Source: DATFXM01 sp035315885
Lineage (GTDB): Bacteria > Acidobacteriota > Blastocatellia > UBA7656
Reading direction: 5' to 3'
Length of the DNA: 64,000 bases
Assembly (NCBI GenBank): GCA_035315885.1
Contig: DATFXM010000060.1
Location: 1-64,000, forward strand
A program made the position numbers and the translations under genes. Below are positions 9,996 through 19,574 of this stretch, piece after piece. The notes below the pieces were generated by a model. That model did no database searches. It saw nothing but the letters and a program-made list of their open reading frames with translations, and was not told the DNA's origin. Every line of letters starts with the position of its first letter. Within the stretch, counting starts at the first letter, position 1.

Positions 9996-10842
9996 CAACC
10001 CCGAAGGGGTTGCGTCGTCCAGCCCAGGGTTGCCGTCTGCGGCTACCCTGGGTAAGCGGTTAAAGGTCCCGCAACCCTGAAGGGGTTGCGTCGTCCAGCC
10101 CAGGGTTGCCGTCTGCGGCTACCCTGGGTAAGCCGTTAAAGTGAATCCAACCCCGAAGGGTTGCGTCGTCCAGCCCAGGGTTGCCGTCTGCGGCTACCCT
10201 GGGAAAGCCGTTAAAGTGAATCGAACCCCGAAGGGTTGCGTCGTCCAGTCCAGGGTTGCCGTCTGCGGCTACCCTGGGAAAGGCGTTAAATTGAATCCAA
10301 CCCCGAAGGGGTTGCGTCGTCCAGCCCAGGGTTGCCGTCTGCGGCTACCCTGGGTAAGCGGTTAAAGGTCCCGCAACCCTGAAGGGGTTGCGTCGTCCAG
10401 CCCAGGGTAGCCGCGGACGGCAACGCGGGGCTGAGGCGACGCAACCCCTTCGGGGTTGGATTCAATTTAACGCCTTTCCCAGGGTAGCCGCGGACGCCAA
10501 CCCTGGGCTGAGGCGACGCAACCCCTTCGGGGTTGGATTCAATTTAACGGCTTTCCCAGGGTAGCCGAGGACGCCAACCCGGGGCTGAGGCGACGCAACC
10601 CCTTCGGGGTCGGATTCAATTTAACGCCTTTCCCAGGGTAGCCGCGGACGGCAACGCGGGGCTGAGGCGACGCAACCCCTTCGGGGTTGGATTCAATTTA
10701 ACGCCTTTCCCAGGGTAGGCCGCGGACGCCAACCCGGGGCTGAGGCGACGCAACCCCTTCGGGGTTGGATTCAATTTAACGCCTTTCCCAGGGTAGCCGC
10801 GGACGCCAACTTGGGCTCGGCGACGCAAACCCTTCGGGGTTG
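9996..10842. repeat. REP-like array, six forward then six reverse ~76 bp units
   Basis: Forward units begin at 9996, 10072, 10148, 10223, 10298 and 10374, spaced 75-76 bases. Each has a small hairpin (AACCCCGAAGGGGTT) and a larger one, CCCAGGGTTGCCG / CGGCTACCCTGGG. Near 10400 the orientation flips and about six reverse-complement units follow (CCCAGGGTAGCCG...AACCCCTTCGGGGTT). The block is one giant imperfect inverted repeat. Open frames through it give repetitive peptides (PTPKGLRR, LPWV) and are not genes. Confidence 0.92.
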
Positions 10843-10862
10843 GCACTCAGCACTCAGCACTT
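10843..10862. repeat. Heptamer arm, right side of REP array
   Basis: GCACTCAGCACTCAGCACTT closes the block, reverse complementary to the left arm at 9896-9993. It starts 3 bases downstream of the stop codon of the spermidine synthase fusion gene. Confidence 0.85.
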
Positions 10863-10863
10863 C

Positions 10864-13800
10864 TCACGGAGACATTCGTTCGTAGATCTCGAACTCGGCT
10901 TCCGCCAGATCCTGAACGTCTAACCTCCTGTAAGCCTTGCTCAAATAGTAATGAGCCATCGCATGCGTAGCATTTATTGACAGCGCTCGCTTCAACTCAT
11001 CCACCGCCCGCCGCGTCATCCCTTCGTCAATGTTTTGCTCGCTGAGTATCTCGAGGGCTACGCCCAAATGAAAATGTCCGTCAAAATCGCTCGGCGAAAG
11101 CCTGGTGTACTCTTCCAACATCTGACGCGCGTCGTCGTACATTCCGATCTGTAACAGCGATGTACCGAAGTTCAAATAGAACGTCTGAATGCTCCGAGTG
11201 TACGCCGCATCCGGAAGCGCTTTGCGATATTCAGTCGCCGCGTTGAAGTTGTCACCCGACGCCTGGTAAGCAAGCCCTCGCAGGTGATGCGCTCTTGCGC
11301 TCTCCGGTTGCAGTGCGATCGCCTTTTCAAGGTAGGGCACCGATCGCTGGAGGTCCTGCTTAGTCAAATAGTACTTCCCAAGATCGATCAGTGCATAAAA
11401 GTCTCTCGGATCGAGCGCCAGCGCCGTCTCCCATGAGTCTATAGCTGCGGCATCGTCTCCCCTCGCAAGCCGAAACTCGCCCAGCATCGTGTGTGCGGTT
11501 GCGGTGTCGGCCAGCTCCAACGCGTAAGTTACAAACTGCTCAGCTCGATCCCGATCATCTCGCCTTGTCGCGCCCAATGCCGCTTCGGTCAGCAACTCCG
11601 CTTTGATCCTGTCGCTCTCTGCCGGGAAATCAACGTAAGGAATCGGCGACGCCGCACTGCCCACCAGTTGTCGACGGTTTCGTTCCACGGTCTCTTCGCT
11701 TATTCCGACGCGCCGAGGAGCGTTGAATTCAATAAGCGCGTTGTTATCCGTATTCATCTGAGCGCCCCGCACGAAGTCGGTGACCTCGTTAGGTCCGAGG
11801 TAAAATCGCCCGATGATGTCCGAAGAACGAGTGGTGTTTATACGTTGCAGGTCTGCAGCCACCGCCGGATTCTCGAAGTGACTCGTCAACACCGACAGAT
11901 CGATGCGCTGCGGGTCATTGCTGCCTAGGAGCATCAGGTCCCCTTCCGCCCCTCGAAACACGTAAACATGCGGGAATGCTGCGCGGAACGTTGCAACCAG
12001 CGTCCGAACATCCTCAGGCGCCATCTCATAGATCTGGAGCCACTGGCTGAAGAGCCCGTTTGGTTTTAGCCGTGCAGCGCCTCGTTTGAAGTACTCGAGG
12101 GTAAACAGATTCGCGACACCGGTCAGCCAGGGATTCGAAGGTTCGGAAACGATCACATCGAACTTCTCATCGGTGGTGTAAATGAAATTGCGTCCGTCGT
12201 TTGAAACCAGTCTCAGACGCTTGTCGGCAAGCGGTCTGTTATTCACGTCGTCGAATTGTCTGGAGGCTTCGACCACCGCCGGCTCCAGTTCTACGCACGT
12301 CACACGTTTGATCGGAAATTGTTCGATCGAGCCCAGTGTAACTCCGCTGCCGAGACCTATGAGCAGAACGTCATCCGTGTGCTGACGGACAAGCAACGGC
12401 AACGCCCCAATCAATATCTGAGTGGGCATATCGCCGGCGGTCGAGGCCTCAGGTTTGCCGTTGGCCTTCAAAACCTTTCCGCCTTTTTGTTGCTGTACCG
12501 CGATCGTCGCGGTGATCCCCTCCTTGTAGTAGAGGGTCTCGCCCTGTCCGTTGCTGAGATAATCGTAGATCTGTTGTTTGCTTTGCCCGGCAAGCGAGGG
12601 CGCGTACCGATAAACCGCGCTCGACATGACATCAGTGTTCCAGGGCGGGTTCAGGAACACCGCGCCTCCCGCGAGAACAAGGCTAGCGGCCACGCCGAAC
12701 GAAGGTGAAAGCCGTGCTGCCAACAGCGATCGAATGCGGGCTCCGGAGCGGCTCTTGATTTGTGAGCCGACTCGAAACAGCACCGCTGCGACTACGAAGT
12801 TCAACGCCGCGCAAAGCTTCAGGCTGCCCAGCAAGCCTAACCAGGGCACCAGAATGAATCCGCTCGCGAACGATCCGGCGATCGCCCCAATAGTATTGGC
12901 CGCGTAAGCCTGACCAACTGTCCTCCCGGTAGTCCGCGCCTCGGAGTCTCTCGATATGATGCGAACCACCACCGGGAAAAGCGCCCCCAACAGCAGCGTA
13001 GGAACGATCATCACCGACGCGGCGATCAAAAACCGCGCGAGCAGCAGTATCCCAAAGCTCGCGCCTCCCAGGACGCGGTATAACTCGACAAAGAAAAACG
13101 GCAATTCGTTGAACAAGAACGCGCCAATCACCGAGGTGATCCCGACACCGATCTCGATTACCGCGAACACGGTGATCGGATTTCGCGTTCGATCCGCGAA
13201 TCTTGCGGCTATTGCCGCACCCGCCGCCAGTCCCACGAGGAACGTGGTCAGCATGATGCTGAACGCGTATACCGACGAGCCAATGATCAATGCAAGCACG
13301 CGGCTCCAGATCACCTCATAGGAGAGCGCTACGAAGCCGCTGATCGCAAAGCCGGCGAGAACCGGAATATTCCGTCTAAGCTCAGCCTTGTCTCGAGACC
13401 GGTCCCGTGCCGGCCGGGTAGACGGCTCGGTCGTTGTCTTGACTCGCTCGCGCGGACGCGGACGCTCCGGCGATACAGTCGAAGCAGCGCCAGCATGCTC
13501 TCGCCGGTCAATCGCAAGCGCTACCACTCCCAGGGCCAGGTTGATGGCAGCAGCAGTAGCGGTAGTCGCACTCATACCTAACGTAGGAATGAGCGCAAAC
13601 CCAGTCGCTGCCGCACCGATAACCGCACCAAACGTATTGACGGCGTAAAGCTGCCCAACCCGCAGGCCGATTCGTTTCAGGTCGCGCGCGTAATAGGAGG
13701 ATAAGACCGGCAGCGTTGCACCCATCAATGCAGTGGGAATCACAAGAACTGCAGAAGCAAACACGAAGCGCACGAAGCTGAGCGCGAAAAACGAAAGGTG

Positions 13801-14148
13801 CAGCCAGCGCCAGAAGAGGTGATAGACCGGCGGGAGCGCGCCGAAGATGAACGGTACAGCGAGTCCGTAGAGGCCAATACCGATTTCTACAAGGCCGTAC
13901 AACCGCAACGGGCGCGTGACGCTCGATGAGCGCCGCCCAAAGTAATAGCTGCCCACCGCAAGGCCGCCCATGAAAGCGGTGAGTACCGTACTGACCGCGA
14001 ACGTCGTTGCGCCGAACACCAGGACGAGTTCGCGAACCCAAACTACTTGATAGACCAATCCGCTTGTGCCGGAGGCGAAGAAGCAGGCGAGAACGACCCA
14101 GATGGTTGCTTGGCGCTTCGCGTGACTAGCAAGATCGGATGTAGCCAT
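10864..14148 (-). CDS. MFS-type membrane / spermidine synthase-like / TPR fusion
   Basis: 1094 aa from ATG 14148 (MATSDLASHAKRQ). The frame stays open to 14406, but those 86 codons translate a heptamer repeat and are rejected. Two sets of transmembrane helices (about 13-210 and 240-455), each with a GLVYQVVWVREL or ALSYEVIWSRVL start, are joined to a spermine/spermidine synthase fold (about 480-800). This has the nucleotide-binding loop IGLGSGVTLGSIEQF near 598 and VSEPSNPWLTG. TPR repeats follow (about 890-1090). Family knowledge: fused MFS/spermidine synthase proteins are common in Acidobacteriota, and polyamine synthesis is rarely proven. The true substrate is uncertain. Confidence 0.88.
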   Translation of the reverse strand: MATSDLASHAKRQATIWVVLACFFASGTSGLVYQVVWVRELVLVFGATTFAVSTVLTAFMGGLAVGSYYFGRRSSSVTRPLRLYGLVEIGIGLYGLAVPFIFGALPPVYHLFWRWLHLSFFALSFVRFVFASAVLVIPTALMGATLPVLSSYYARDLKRIGLRVGQLYAVNTFGAVIGAAATGFALIPTLGMSATTATAAAINLALGVVALAIDRREHAGAASTVSPERPRPRERVKTTTEPSTRPARDRSRDKAELRRNIPVLAGFAISGFVALSYEVIWSRVLALIIGSSVYAFSIMLTTFLVGLAAGAAIAARFADRTRNPITVFAVIEIGVGITSVIGAFLFNELPFFFVELYRVLGGASFGILLLARFLIAASVMIVPTLLLGALFPVVVRIISRDSEARTTGRTVGQAYAANTIGAIAGSFASGFILVPWLGLLGSLKLCAALNFVVAAVLFRVGSQIKSRSGARIRSLLAARLSPSFGVAASLVLAGGAVFLNPPWNTDVMSSAVYRYAPSLAGQSKQQIYDYLSNGQGETLYYKEGITATIAVQQQKGGKVLKANGKPEASTAGDMPTQILIGALPLLVRQHTDDVLLIGLGSGVTLGSIEQFPIKRVTCVELEPAVVEASRQFDDVNNRPLADKRLRLVSNDGRNFIYTTDEKFDVIVSEPSNPWLTGVANLFTLEYFKRGAARLKPNGLFSQWLQIYEMAPEDVRTLVATFRAAFPHVYVFRGAEGDLMLLGSNDPQRIDLSVLTSHFENPAVAADLQRINTTRSSDIIGRFYLGPNEVTDFVRGAQMNTDNNALIEFNAPRRVGISEETVERNRRQLVGSAASPIPYVDFPAESDRIKAELLTEAALGATRRDDRDRAEQFVTYALELADTATAHTMLGEFRLARGDDAAAIDSWETALALDPRDFYALIDLGKYYLTKQDLQRSVPYLEKAIALQPESARAHHLRGLAYQASGDNFNAATEYRKALPDAAYTRSIQTFYLNFGTSLLQIGMYDDARQMLEEYTRLSPSDFDGHFHLGVALEILSEQNIDEGMTRRAVDELKRALSINATHAMAHYYLSKAYRRLDVQDLAEAEFEIYERMSP

Positions 14149-14242
14149 CGGGTGAACTACGGACGACTCGGATTGCAGACGCCGCGCCGCGTGCGCCGAC
14201 GTCTTGAAATACGATAATTGACGCGAGTGGAAATTGTCTACG

Positions 14243-14419
14243 GACAGTTTCGGATTTCGGGTTGCCGAAGACAGTTTCGGGTTTAGGGTTTCAGTTTTAG
14301 GGTTCGTCAGATTGATGCTCGAGCGGCGGGGAATTGTTGAAGAAGAGTTACACTTAATTGGTCGAACCCGAAACCCTAAACCCGAAACTATCTTCGACGA
14401 ACCCAAACCCGAAACTTTT
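14243..14419. repeat. Paired heptamer arms, GGGTTTA/GGGTTTC type
   Basis: The left arm (14243-14312) and the reverse-complement right arm (14362-14419, CCCGAAACCCTAAACCCG) flank about 50 unique bases. The right arm begins within a few bases of the glycoside hydrolase stop codon. The left arm creates a false N-terminal extension of the upstream neighbour. Confidence 0.9.
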
Positions 14420-15765
14420 CATTCCAGTATCAGCTTCTCAAGTTCGCTCCCGTTGGAGTCGAAACACACGATCGAATGCGAGGGAGCGCGCAACTCAACC
14501 TTCTTGCCCGCGATGTCAATCCGCTTCTTTACACTTGATCCGCCGGCGTTGAGCAGAGTGACAATCTGTCGCCCCTCGGGAGTTCGCACCGCCCAGTAGC
14601 TCTGTTCTCCACCGGCCTTGTACATCAACAACTCGCCACGCCACGCCAGCCTCGAGTAAAGCCCGTAGACCCTTCCGGTCGGCGTTGTGTGCCAGCCCCG
14701 CGACATTGCGTCACCGCTTAACTTGTCGTCGCGTCCACCAACCACCGTCGCAAAGCGCCTGCCGTTCGCCCAATACACGATCGAATGACTCGGCACCGAG
14801 TGAGTGTATAAACCGACGACCTCCCGCCGGCGCATGACATCCGCCACCTTGCGCCCGAACTCCAGCGCGTACTTGTTCGTCAGATGAGGATTCCCCTGCA
14901 GACTCGACCGGATGTTGAACTCGGTGATCAGGTAACGCATGCCCGGCGCACTACGACTCACCTGCTTGTTGAACGCGTCTATCGCCTCACTGCTCACACC
15001 GCGCGAGTAAAGGTGCAGCACACCGTAAATATCGGACCGCGAGCCCAATTTGACGCGCTCCGAAATCGTTTTCAGCATCCGCTCATTCCATTCGTTGTCT
15101 GAGAGACGCGTCGGCGTCTTTTTCTCAGATCCAACGGTCAGCGGAAGCGCGAATGGAACGCCCAGAGGAGTCAGACCCTCGATGATATCTGCCGCGCGCG
15201 CCGCATAGTCTTCAGGCAACCACGGCCTTGGGTTCAGCCATGGCTCATTCGAAAGCTCTACAGCCACCAGTTTGTCTCGCAGTCCGCGGTCCAGAAATCT
15301 CTTTATGACGCTTGAAGCAACCACCGGCCCTTCTTCAACGTTGACCCCGACAACCGTTGTGAAGTCGTGCGTAGCGATAAACTCGACGTAGTCATCGACC
15401 GGGAACCACGCGTAGCCAATATCGAGCTTATTCTCTCTCTTCACTTCGGCCGTAGCTTCAGGGCCTCGCGGCGAGTAGAGCCCACCGAAAAGAAAACGCA
15501 GACTGTCGACGCCCGCCGCCTTCAGCGCCGCCGCCATCACGTCTCCCTTCTGTTTGTCCTGCCAACCCTCAATGAGCGGCGAGGGATTGGACGCAAACGA
15601 CAGATCGGCGCCAAGGACGGGAGACATTCGAGCGGCGGTCCTGGTCTGACCACCTCGACGTTGTAGCTCGATGCAAGTTTGAAGTTTCTGCTCGCGCGGC
15701 GCCGCAGGAACGCCCAGCGCGAGACAGCAGATGGTTGCGACAAATGAGGAGAACCGTACGCGCAC
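14419..15765 (-). CDS. Exported glycoside hydrolase, clan A-like
   Basis: 448 aa, GTG start at 15765 with GAGG about 7 bases upstream. An N-terminal signal (FSSFVATICCLALGVPA) suggests export. The TIM-barrel pattern of clan A is visible: acid/base Glu174 in VELSNEPWLN and nucleophile Glu282 in YLITEFNIRS, 108 residues apart. A beta-rich C-terminal part (about 370-448) resembles the accessory domain of GH39, GH79 and GH30 enzymes. The exact family and substrate cannot be assigned. Two minus-strand glycosyltransferase genes lie upstream, so a role in extracellular polysaccharide is possible but inferred. Confidence 0.75.
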   Translation of the reverse strand: MRVRFSSFVATICCLALGVPAAPREQKLQTCIELQRRGGQTRTAARMSPVLGADLSFASNPSPLIEGWQDKQKGDVMAAALKAAGVDSLRFLFGGLYSPRGPEATAEVKRENKLDIGYAWFPVDDYVEFIATHDFTTVVGVNVEEGPVVASSVIKRFLDRGLRDKLVAVELSNEPWLNPRPWLPEDYAARAADIIEGLTPLGVPFALPLTVGSEKKTPTRLSDNEWNERMLKTISERVKLGSRSDIYGVLHLYSRGVSSEAIDAFNKQVSRSAPGMRYLITEFNIRSSLQGNPHLTNKYALEFGRKVADVMRRREVVGLYTHSVPSHSIVYWANGRRFATVVGGRDDKLSGDAMSRGWHTTPTGRVYGLYSRLAWRGELLMYKAGGEQSYWAVRTPEGRQIVTLLNAGGSSVKKRIDIAGKKVELRAPSHSIVCFDSNGSELEKLILE

Positions 15766-15834
15766 AATATCCTCAGTCGTTTGAGGCGGTGCAAACCCCG
15801 GTTGGTTGTATGAGTGCTGTGAATTGTGCGAGTG

Positions 15835-16593
15835 CTATGAATTGTCGGCCGGTTCGGTAGCGGCGTGGGGGGCGACCGAGCCCGCGGCGTTGGTGATGGA
15901 GGCGCTTGAACGTAGAGAGTATTTCAGTATGCACCACAGAGCCTTCACGCCGTCTTTCCATCCGATCTTCTTTCCTTCTTCATACGTCCGTCCGTAGTAG
16001 GAGATGCCAACCTCGTAGATTCGAAGCTTGAGCCTCGCGATTTTTACCGTCACCTCAGGCTCGAAACCGAACCGGTTCTGCTCCAGCCTTATCGATTGGA
16101 TTACCTCGCGGCGAAAAACCTTATAACCGGTTTCCATGTCGGTGAGGTTGAGATTGGTGAACATGTTCGATATCAGCGTCAGTAGCCGGTTGCCGACCGA
16201 GTGCCAGAAAAAAAGTACACGGTGCTCTTTGGTTGTCAGGAATCTCGAGCCGTAGACCACGTCCGCTTTGCCCTCGACAAGAGGCTTGAGCAGAACCGGG
16301 TACTCTGCAGGGTCGTATTCGAGATCCGCGTCTTGCACGATCACAAAATCGCCCGTCGCATGTTGAAAGCCGGTGCGCAACGCCGCACCCTTCCCGCAGT
16401 TCTTTGCATGCAGAAGGACCCTGAGATTCTCGTAGTCCTTTTCGAGCTCGAGCAGACGCCCGCGCGTGCCATCCGTCGATCCGTCATCCACGACGATCAA
16501 CTCTTTGGAAACTTCGACGGCATCAACGCGACGAATCAACTCGCCTACAGTGGCTGCTTCGTTGTAAACAGGGATGACGACCGAGAGCTTCAT
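15835..16593 (-). CDS. Family 2 glycosyltransferase, dolichol-phosphate mannosyltransferase-like
   Basis: 252 aa from ATG 16593. The start LSVVIPVYNEAATVGELI, the VVDDGSTDG motif and the DADLEYDP metal-binding DXD define a GT2 A-fold, closest to the DPM1/undecaprenyl-phosphate sugar transferase group. No membrane helices are evident. Family knowledge: it moves a sugar from a nucleotide donor to polyprenyl phosphate, which then feeds membrane GT-C enzymes. One such candidate is the gene just upstream on the same strand (16779-18284). The C-terminal 20 residues (ITNAAGSVAPHAATEPADNS) look poorly conserved. A 17-base duplication (15812-15846) overlaps its stop. Confidence 0.9.
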   Translation of the reverse strand: MKLSVVIPVYNEAATVGELIRRVDAVEVSKELIVVDDGSTDGTRGRLLELEKDYENLRVLLHAKNCGKGAALRTGFQHATGDFVIVQDADLEYDPAEYPVLLKPLVEGKADVVYGSRFLTTKEHRVLFFWHSVGNRLLTLISNMFTNLNLTDMETGYKVFRREVIQSIRLEQNRFGFEPEVTVKIARLKLRIYEVGISYYGRTYEEGKKIGWKDGVKALWCILKYSLRSSASITNAAGSVAPHAATEPADNS

Positions 16594-16778
16594 CGCGATG
16601 TTTGGATCAACCGACCAGATAGTAAACGCGAGGTTTCAACACAGTCAATCAACCGGCGGAGTCTTAGTTTGATCTTGAGTGATTGCGTGGCCACTGTCCC
16701 GGCCATTAGCCGCCAACCGAGATGCAGTTTCGCGCCAACTCATATCAGGCGTTCGCAATCAAATTAAGATACCGAACT

Positions 16779-18284
16779 TCAGAACTCCGCTAGCGCCAGA
16801 CCCGCTCTCGGCCCGTCATAAACTACTCTCCAGTTCCGCGCGCTCGCTTTGAGTTCATCCAGTGTCGTGACACAGTAATCGGCGCCCAGATGAGTCCACA
16901 GAACCCAATATCGCTCCCCTTCTTGCGGCATCGGTGTCAAACGGTTTGATTCAACCGACGTCAATACCACCTCCACCGGTAGCGGTCGCGGAAGAGCTCG
17001 AACCTGAGCGACTGAACACGGATGGACTATTACGCGCGACGCAACTTGGCCATCGATCAAGCCGACCACCGGCGTGAGGTTCTCTTCGGGCTCAGCCCGC
17101 ACAAACTCAAGATACCGAGTCACCGAGAAAAACATCACGATGACGGCTCCTGAAAGAATCGCTACGCGCCAAACAGCGCTGCGCTTCGACGCACAAGCAA
17201 AGAAGATTGCTCCGTCGATTGCCAGCAACTGAAGGTGCGGCTGGCAAAACAGCGTGAGCCGTCCGGCACACAGCGGATATATCCCTGCTGCGCTAGCAAC
17301 GATCACGAGGCTCAATACTGTGACTGACCCCGCTGACCTTGAACCCCACTCACAGTTTTCGCGTGAACGCCACCGGTTAAAGAGCGACCAGGCTCCGGCA
17401 ATCTGAAGAGGCGCGACTACCGCGATGACGAGCGGCTGTCGCGAGTGCCAACCCCACAGGAACTTCGCGAGCAATCGCAGACCTGCGGCCGGACTCCTTG
17501 GCGCTACGTTGCCCAGAATGCAATCGCCCCAGTAGCTCACGTACGCCTGCCTGTCGAGCGCGTTGAACCTCAGATCAGTAAACCAGAGAATTGCCAGGCA
17601 AAGCGCAAGCGAGCTCAATGCAATGGTCGCAGCGGAAACACTGAGGCGCCGTTTGTCTCGCTCTTGCCAGACATACCAACCCGCAATTCTGGCGATTACC
17701 GCCAGGCCGTAGGTGTAAGAAACGAGCGCGGGAGTCATGAGCAAGAGTAGAAGTGCCTTGCGCCGTCCTGACCTCAACGTCTCGTCAAGAAACCCGTCGT
17801 CAAGCAAGAAGGGAAGCAAAGCGAAAAACACGTCCAGCGTGTACTGTTTGAGCTGAATTGATTGATCGAGCCAGAGGTTCGAACCTGTCAGAAGAGCGGC
17901 GCCGACGAGTGCCGCTACAATACTAGATCGCGATCGCTTAATCAGCAGAAGCACCCAGCAGCAAGTCGCCAACGCGAAGAAGATGAGTGGTAGAAGTCGG
18001 AGCGACCAGATCTGATAACCTGCGAAATGCCGGAGCAGCGCGATGGCACCAAGATAGATTCTCGGAAAGAATTGGCCGTACTCGAGTCGCCCAAAGATTT
18101 CGGCCGGAGAAGGATCGCGTAGCGACACGGCTACGAAGGCCTCGTCGAGCCAAAAAGACGGCTGCTTGATATAACGAAGCAGCGCAGCAGTGATCAGCGC
18201 CGCAGCCGCCGCCCAAATTGATAACGCTGTCAGAGTGCGGCGAAGGTTGCGATCGACAGGCGGCACGGCGGATAAGTAAAACAC
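16779..18284 (-). CDS. Polytopic membrane glycosyltransferase-like protein (GT-C / GT39 type)
   Basis: 501 aa from GTG 18284. About ten hydrophobic helices follow an N-terminal loop with the acidic motif KQPSFWLDEAFVAVSLR. This matches the Asp-Glu catalytic loop of PMT/ArnT-like GT-C enzymes. The C-terminal 100 residues are soluble. Inferred role: transfers a sugar from a lipid-phosphate donor at the outer face of the membrane. The GT2 gene downstream (185-base gap, same strand) could supply such a donor. Divergent from the threonine dehydratase gene, with about 100 bases for both promoters. The start is uncertain by a few codons. Confidence 0.7.
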   Translation of the reverse strand: MFYLSAVPPVDRNLRRTLTALSIWAAAAALITAALLRYIKQPSFWLDEAFVAVSLRDPSPAEIFGRLEYGQFFPRIYLGAIALLRHFAGYQIWSLRLLPLIFFALATCCWVLLLIKRSRSSIVAALVGAALLTGSNLWLDQSIQLKQYTLDVFFALLPFLLDDGFLDETLRSGRRKALLLLLMTPALVSYTYGLAVIARIAGWYVWQERDKRRLSVSAATIALSSLALCLAILWFTDLRFNALDRQAYVSYWGDCILGNVAPRSPAAGLRLLAKFLWGWHSRQPLVIAVVAPLQIAGAWSLFNRWRSRENCEWGSRSAGSVTVLSLVIVASAAGIYPLCAGRLTLFCQPHLQLLAIDGAIFFACASKRSAVWRVAILSGAVIVMFFSVTRYLEFVRAEPEENLTPVVGLIDGQVASRVIVHPCSVAQVRALPRPLPVEVVLTSVESNRLTPMPQEGERYWVLWTHLGADYCVTTLDELKASARNWRVVYDGPRAGLALAEF

Positions 18285-18388
18285 TCAACCGAGATTCAAC
18301 GCAAAGGCCGCGCGACAACGCATCCACAACGCAATCCATGAACTTCCCATAGTGTCGCGCGGTGAACTAAGATTCGATCGGAGGCAAG

Positions 18389-19338
18389 GTGAGTATACCG
18401 ACTATAAAAGACGTGTTGCTCGCGCGACAACGCATTCAACCTTATCTTCGACCTACACCGCTTCATTCGTATCCCGCGCTTAATGAGCTGGTCGGTACTC
18501 AGGTCTTCGTTAAGCACGAAAACTATCAACCAGTCGGAGCCTTCAAGGTCCGAGGTGGTATAAACCTTATTTCGCAACTGACCGAGCAGGAGCGCTCGTG
18601 CGGCGTGATTGCAGCGTCGACCGGCAATCACGGACAGTCCGTTGCCTATGCCGCACAACTGTTTGGAGTCAAAGCTCGAATCGTCGTGCCCGAAGGCGCA
18701 AATCCCGGAAAAGTAGCAGCGATGCGCGGAATGGGCGCGGAGGTTATCTTTCAAGGCGCTAATTTCGACGAAGCCCGCACGCGTTGTGAGTCGATGGCGC
18801 TCGAAGAAGGGTGCAGGTATATCCATTCGGGCGATGAGCCCTTGTTGATTGCGGGTGTCGGGACTTATGCGCTCGAGATGCTTGAAGATCAACCGGATCT
18901 CGATGTGATCATTGTGCCTGTCGGCGGCGGGAGTGGGGCAGCCGGCGTAGCGATTGTGACCAGCCACCTTGCGCCTCACGTTCGGGTGATCGGCGTGCAG
19001 TCGGCTTCATCGCCGGCAGCGCATGAGTCCTGGCGTCAGAAGCGACTGGTTGAGATGCCAAACGAGACTTTTGCCGAGGGGCTTGCGACCGGTACTGCCT
19101 TTGCTCTTCCTCAGCAGGTGCTCTGGGAGCTGCTTTCCGAGTTTGAGTTGGTGACTGACGAAGAGATATCGCGGGCGATGGTTGCGATGTTGGAGTGCGC
19201 ACACTCGCTGGCGGAGGCGGCGGGCGCTTCGCCACTTGCGCTAGCGTGGCGTATAAAGAAGGAGCTGGCAGGCAAGAAGGTCGGACTTGTATGTTCGGGT
19301 GGAAATACGTCGCTGGAACACCTGAGGAAAGTTTTGGG

Positions 19339-19345
<7 letters not shown>
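18389..19345 (+). CDS. Threonine/serine dehydratase (PLP)
   Basis: 318 aa, GTG start with GGAGG just upstream. It is a fold type II PLP enzyme: the Schiff-base lysine is Lys53 in GAFKVRGG, with the substrate loop STGNHGQSVA, the phosphate loop VGGGSGAAG and a C-terminal SGGNTS. Reaction: L-threonine (or L-serine) to 2-oxobutyrate (or pyruvate) and ammonia. There is no C-terminal ACT regulatory domain, so it resembles catabolic TdcB or short IlvA forms; which one is not decidable here. The last codons (CAG TAA) lie inside a GCAGTAA/GCAGTAG heptamer run. Confidence 0.93.
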
Positions 19346-19550
<205 letters not shown>

Positions 19551-19574
19551 TCAGCATCGAAGGAACAAAACAGG

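Noticed and set aside
10141..10365. Open frames within the REP array (74 and 76 codons)
   Set aside because: They translate the repeats in phase (NPTPKG...LPWV) and have no other support.
9996..10842. CRISPR array
   Set aside because: The units are nearly identical over their whole length with no variable spacers, they flip orientation, and no cas genes are near.
14149..14406. N-terminal 86 residues of the spermidine synthase fusion
   Set aside because: The residues (NPKTETLNPKLSS and similar) are translated heptamers; ATG 14148 begins the first membrane helix properly.
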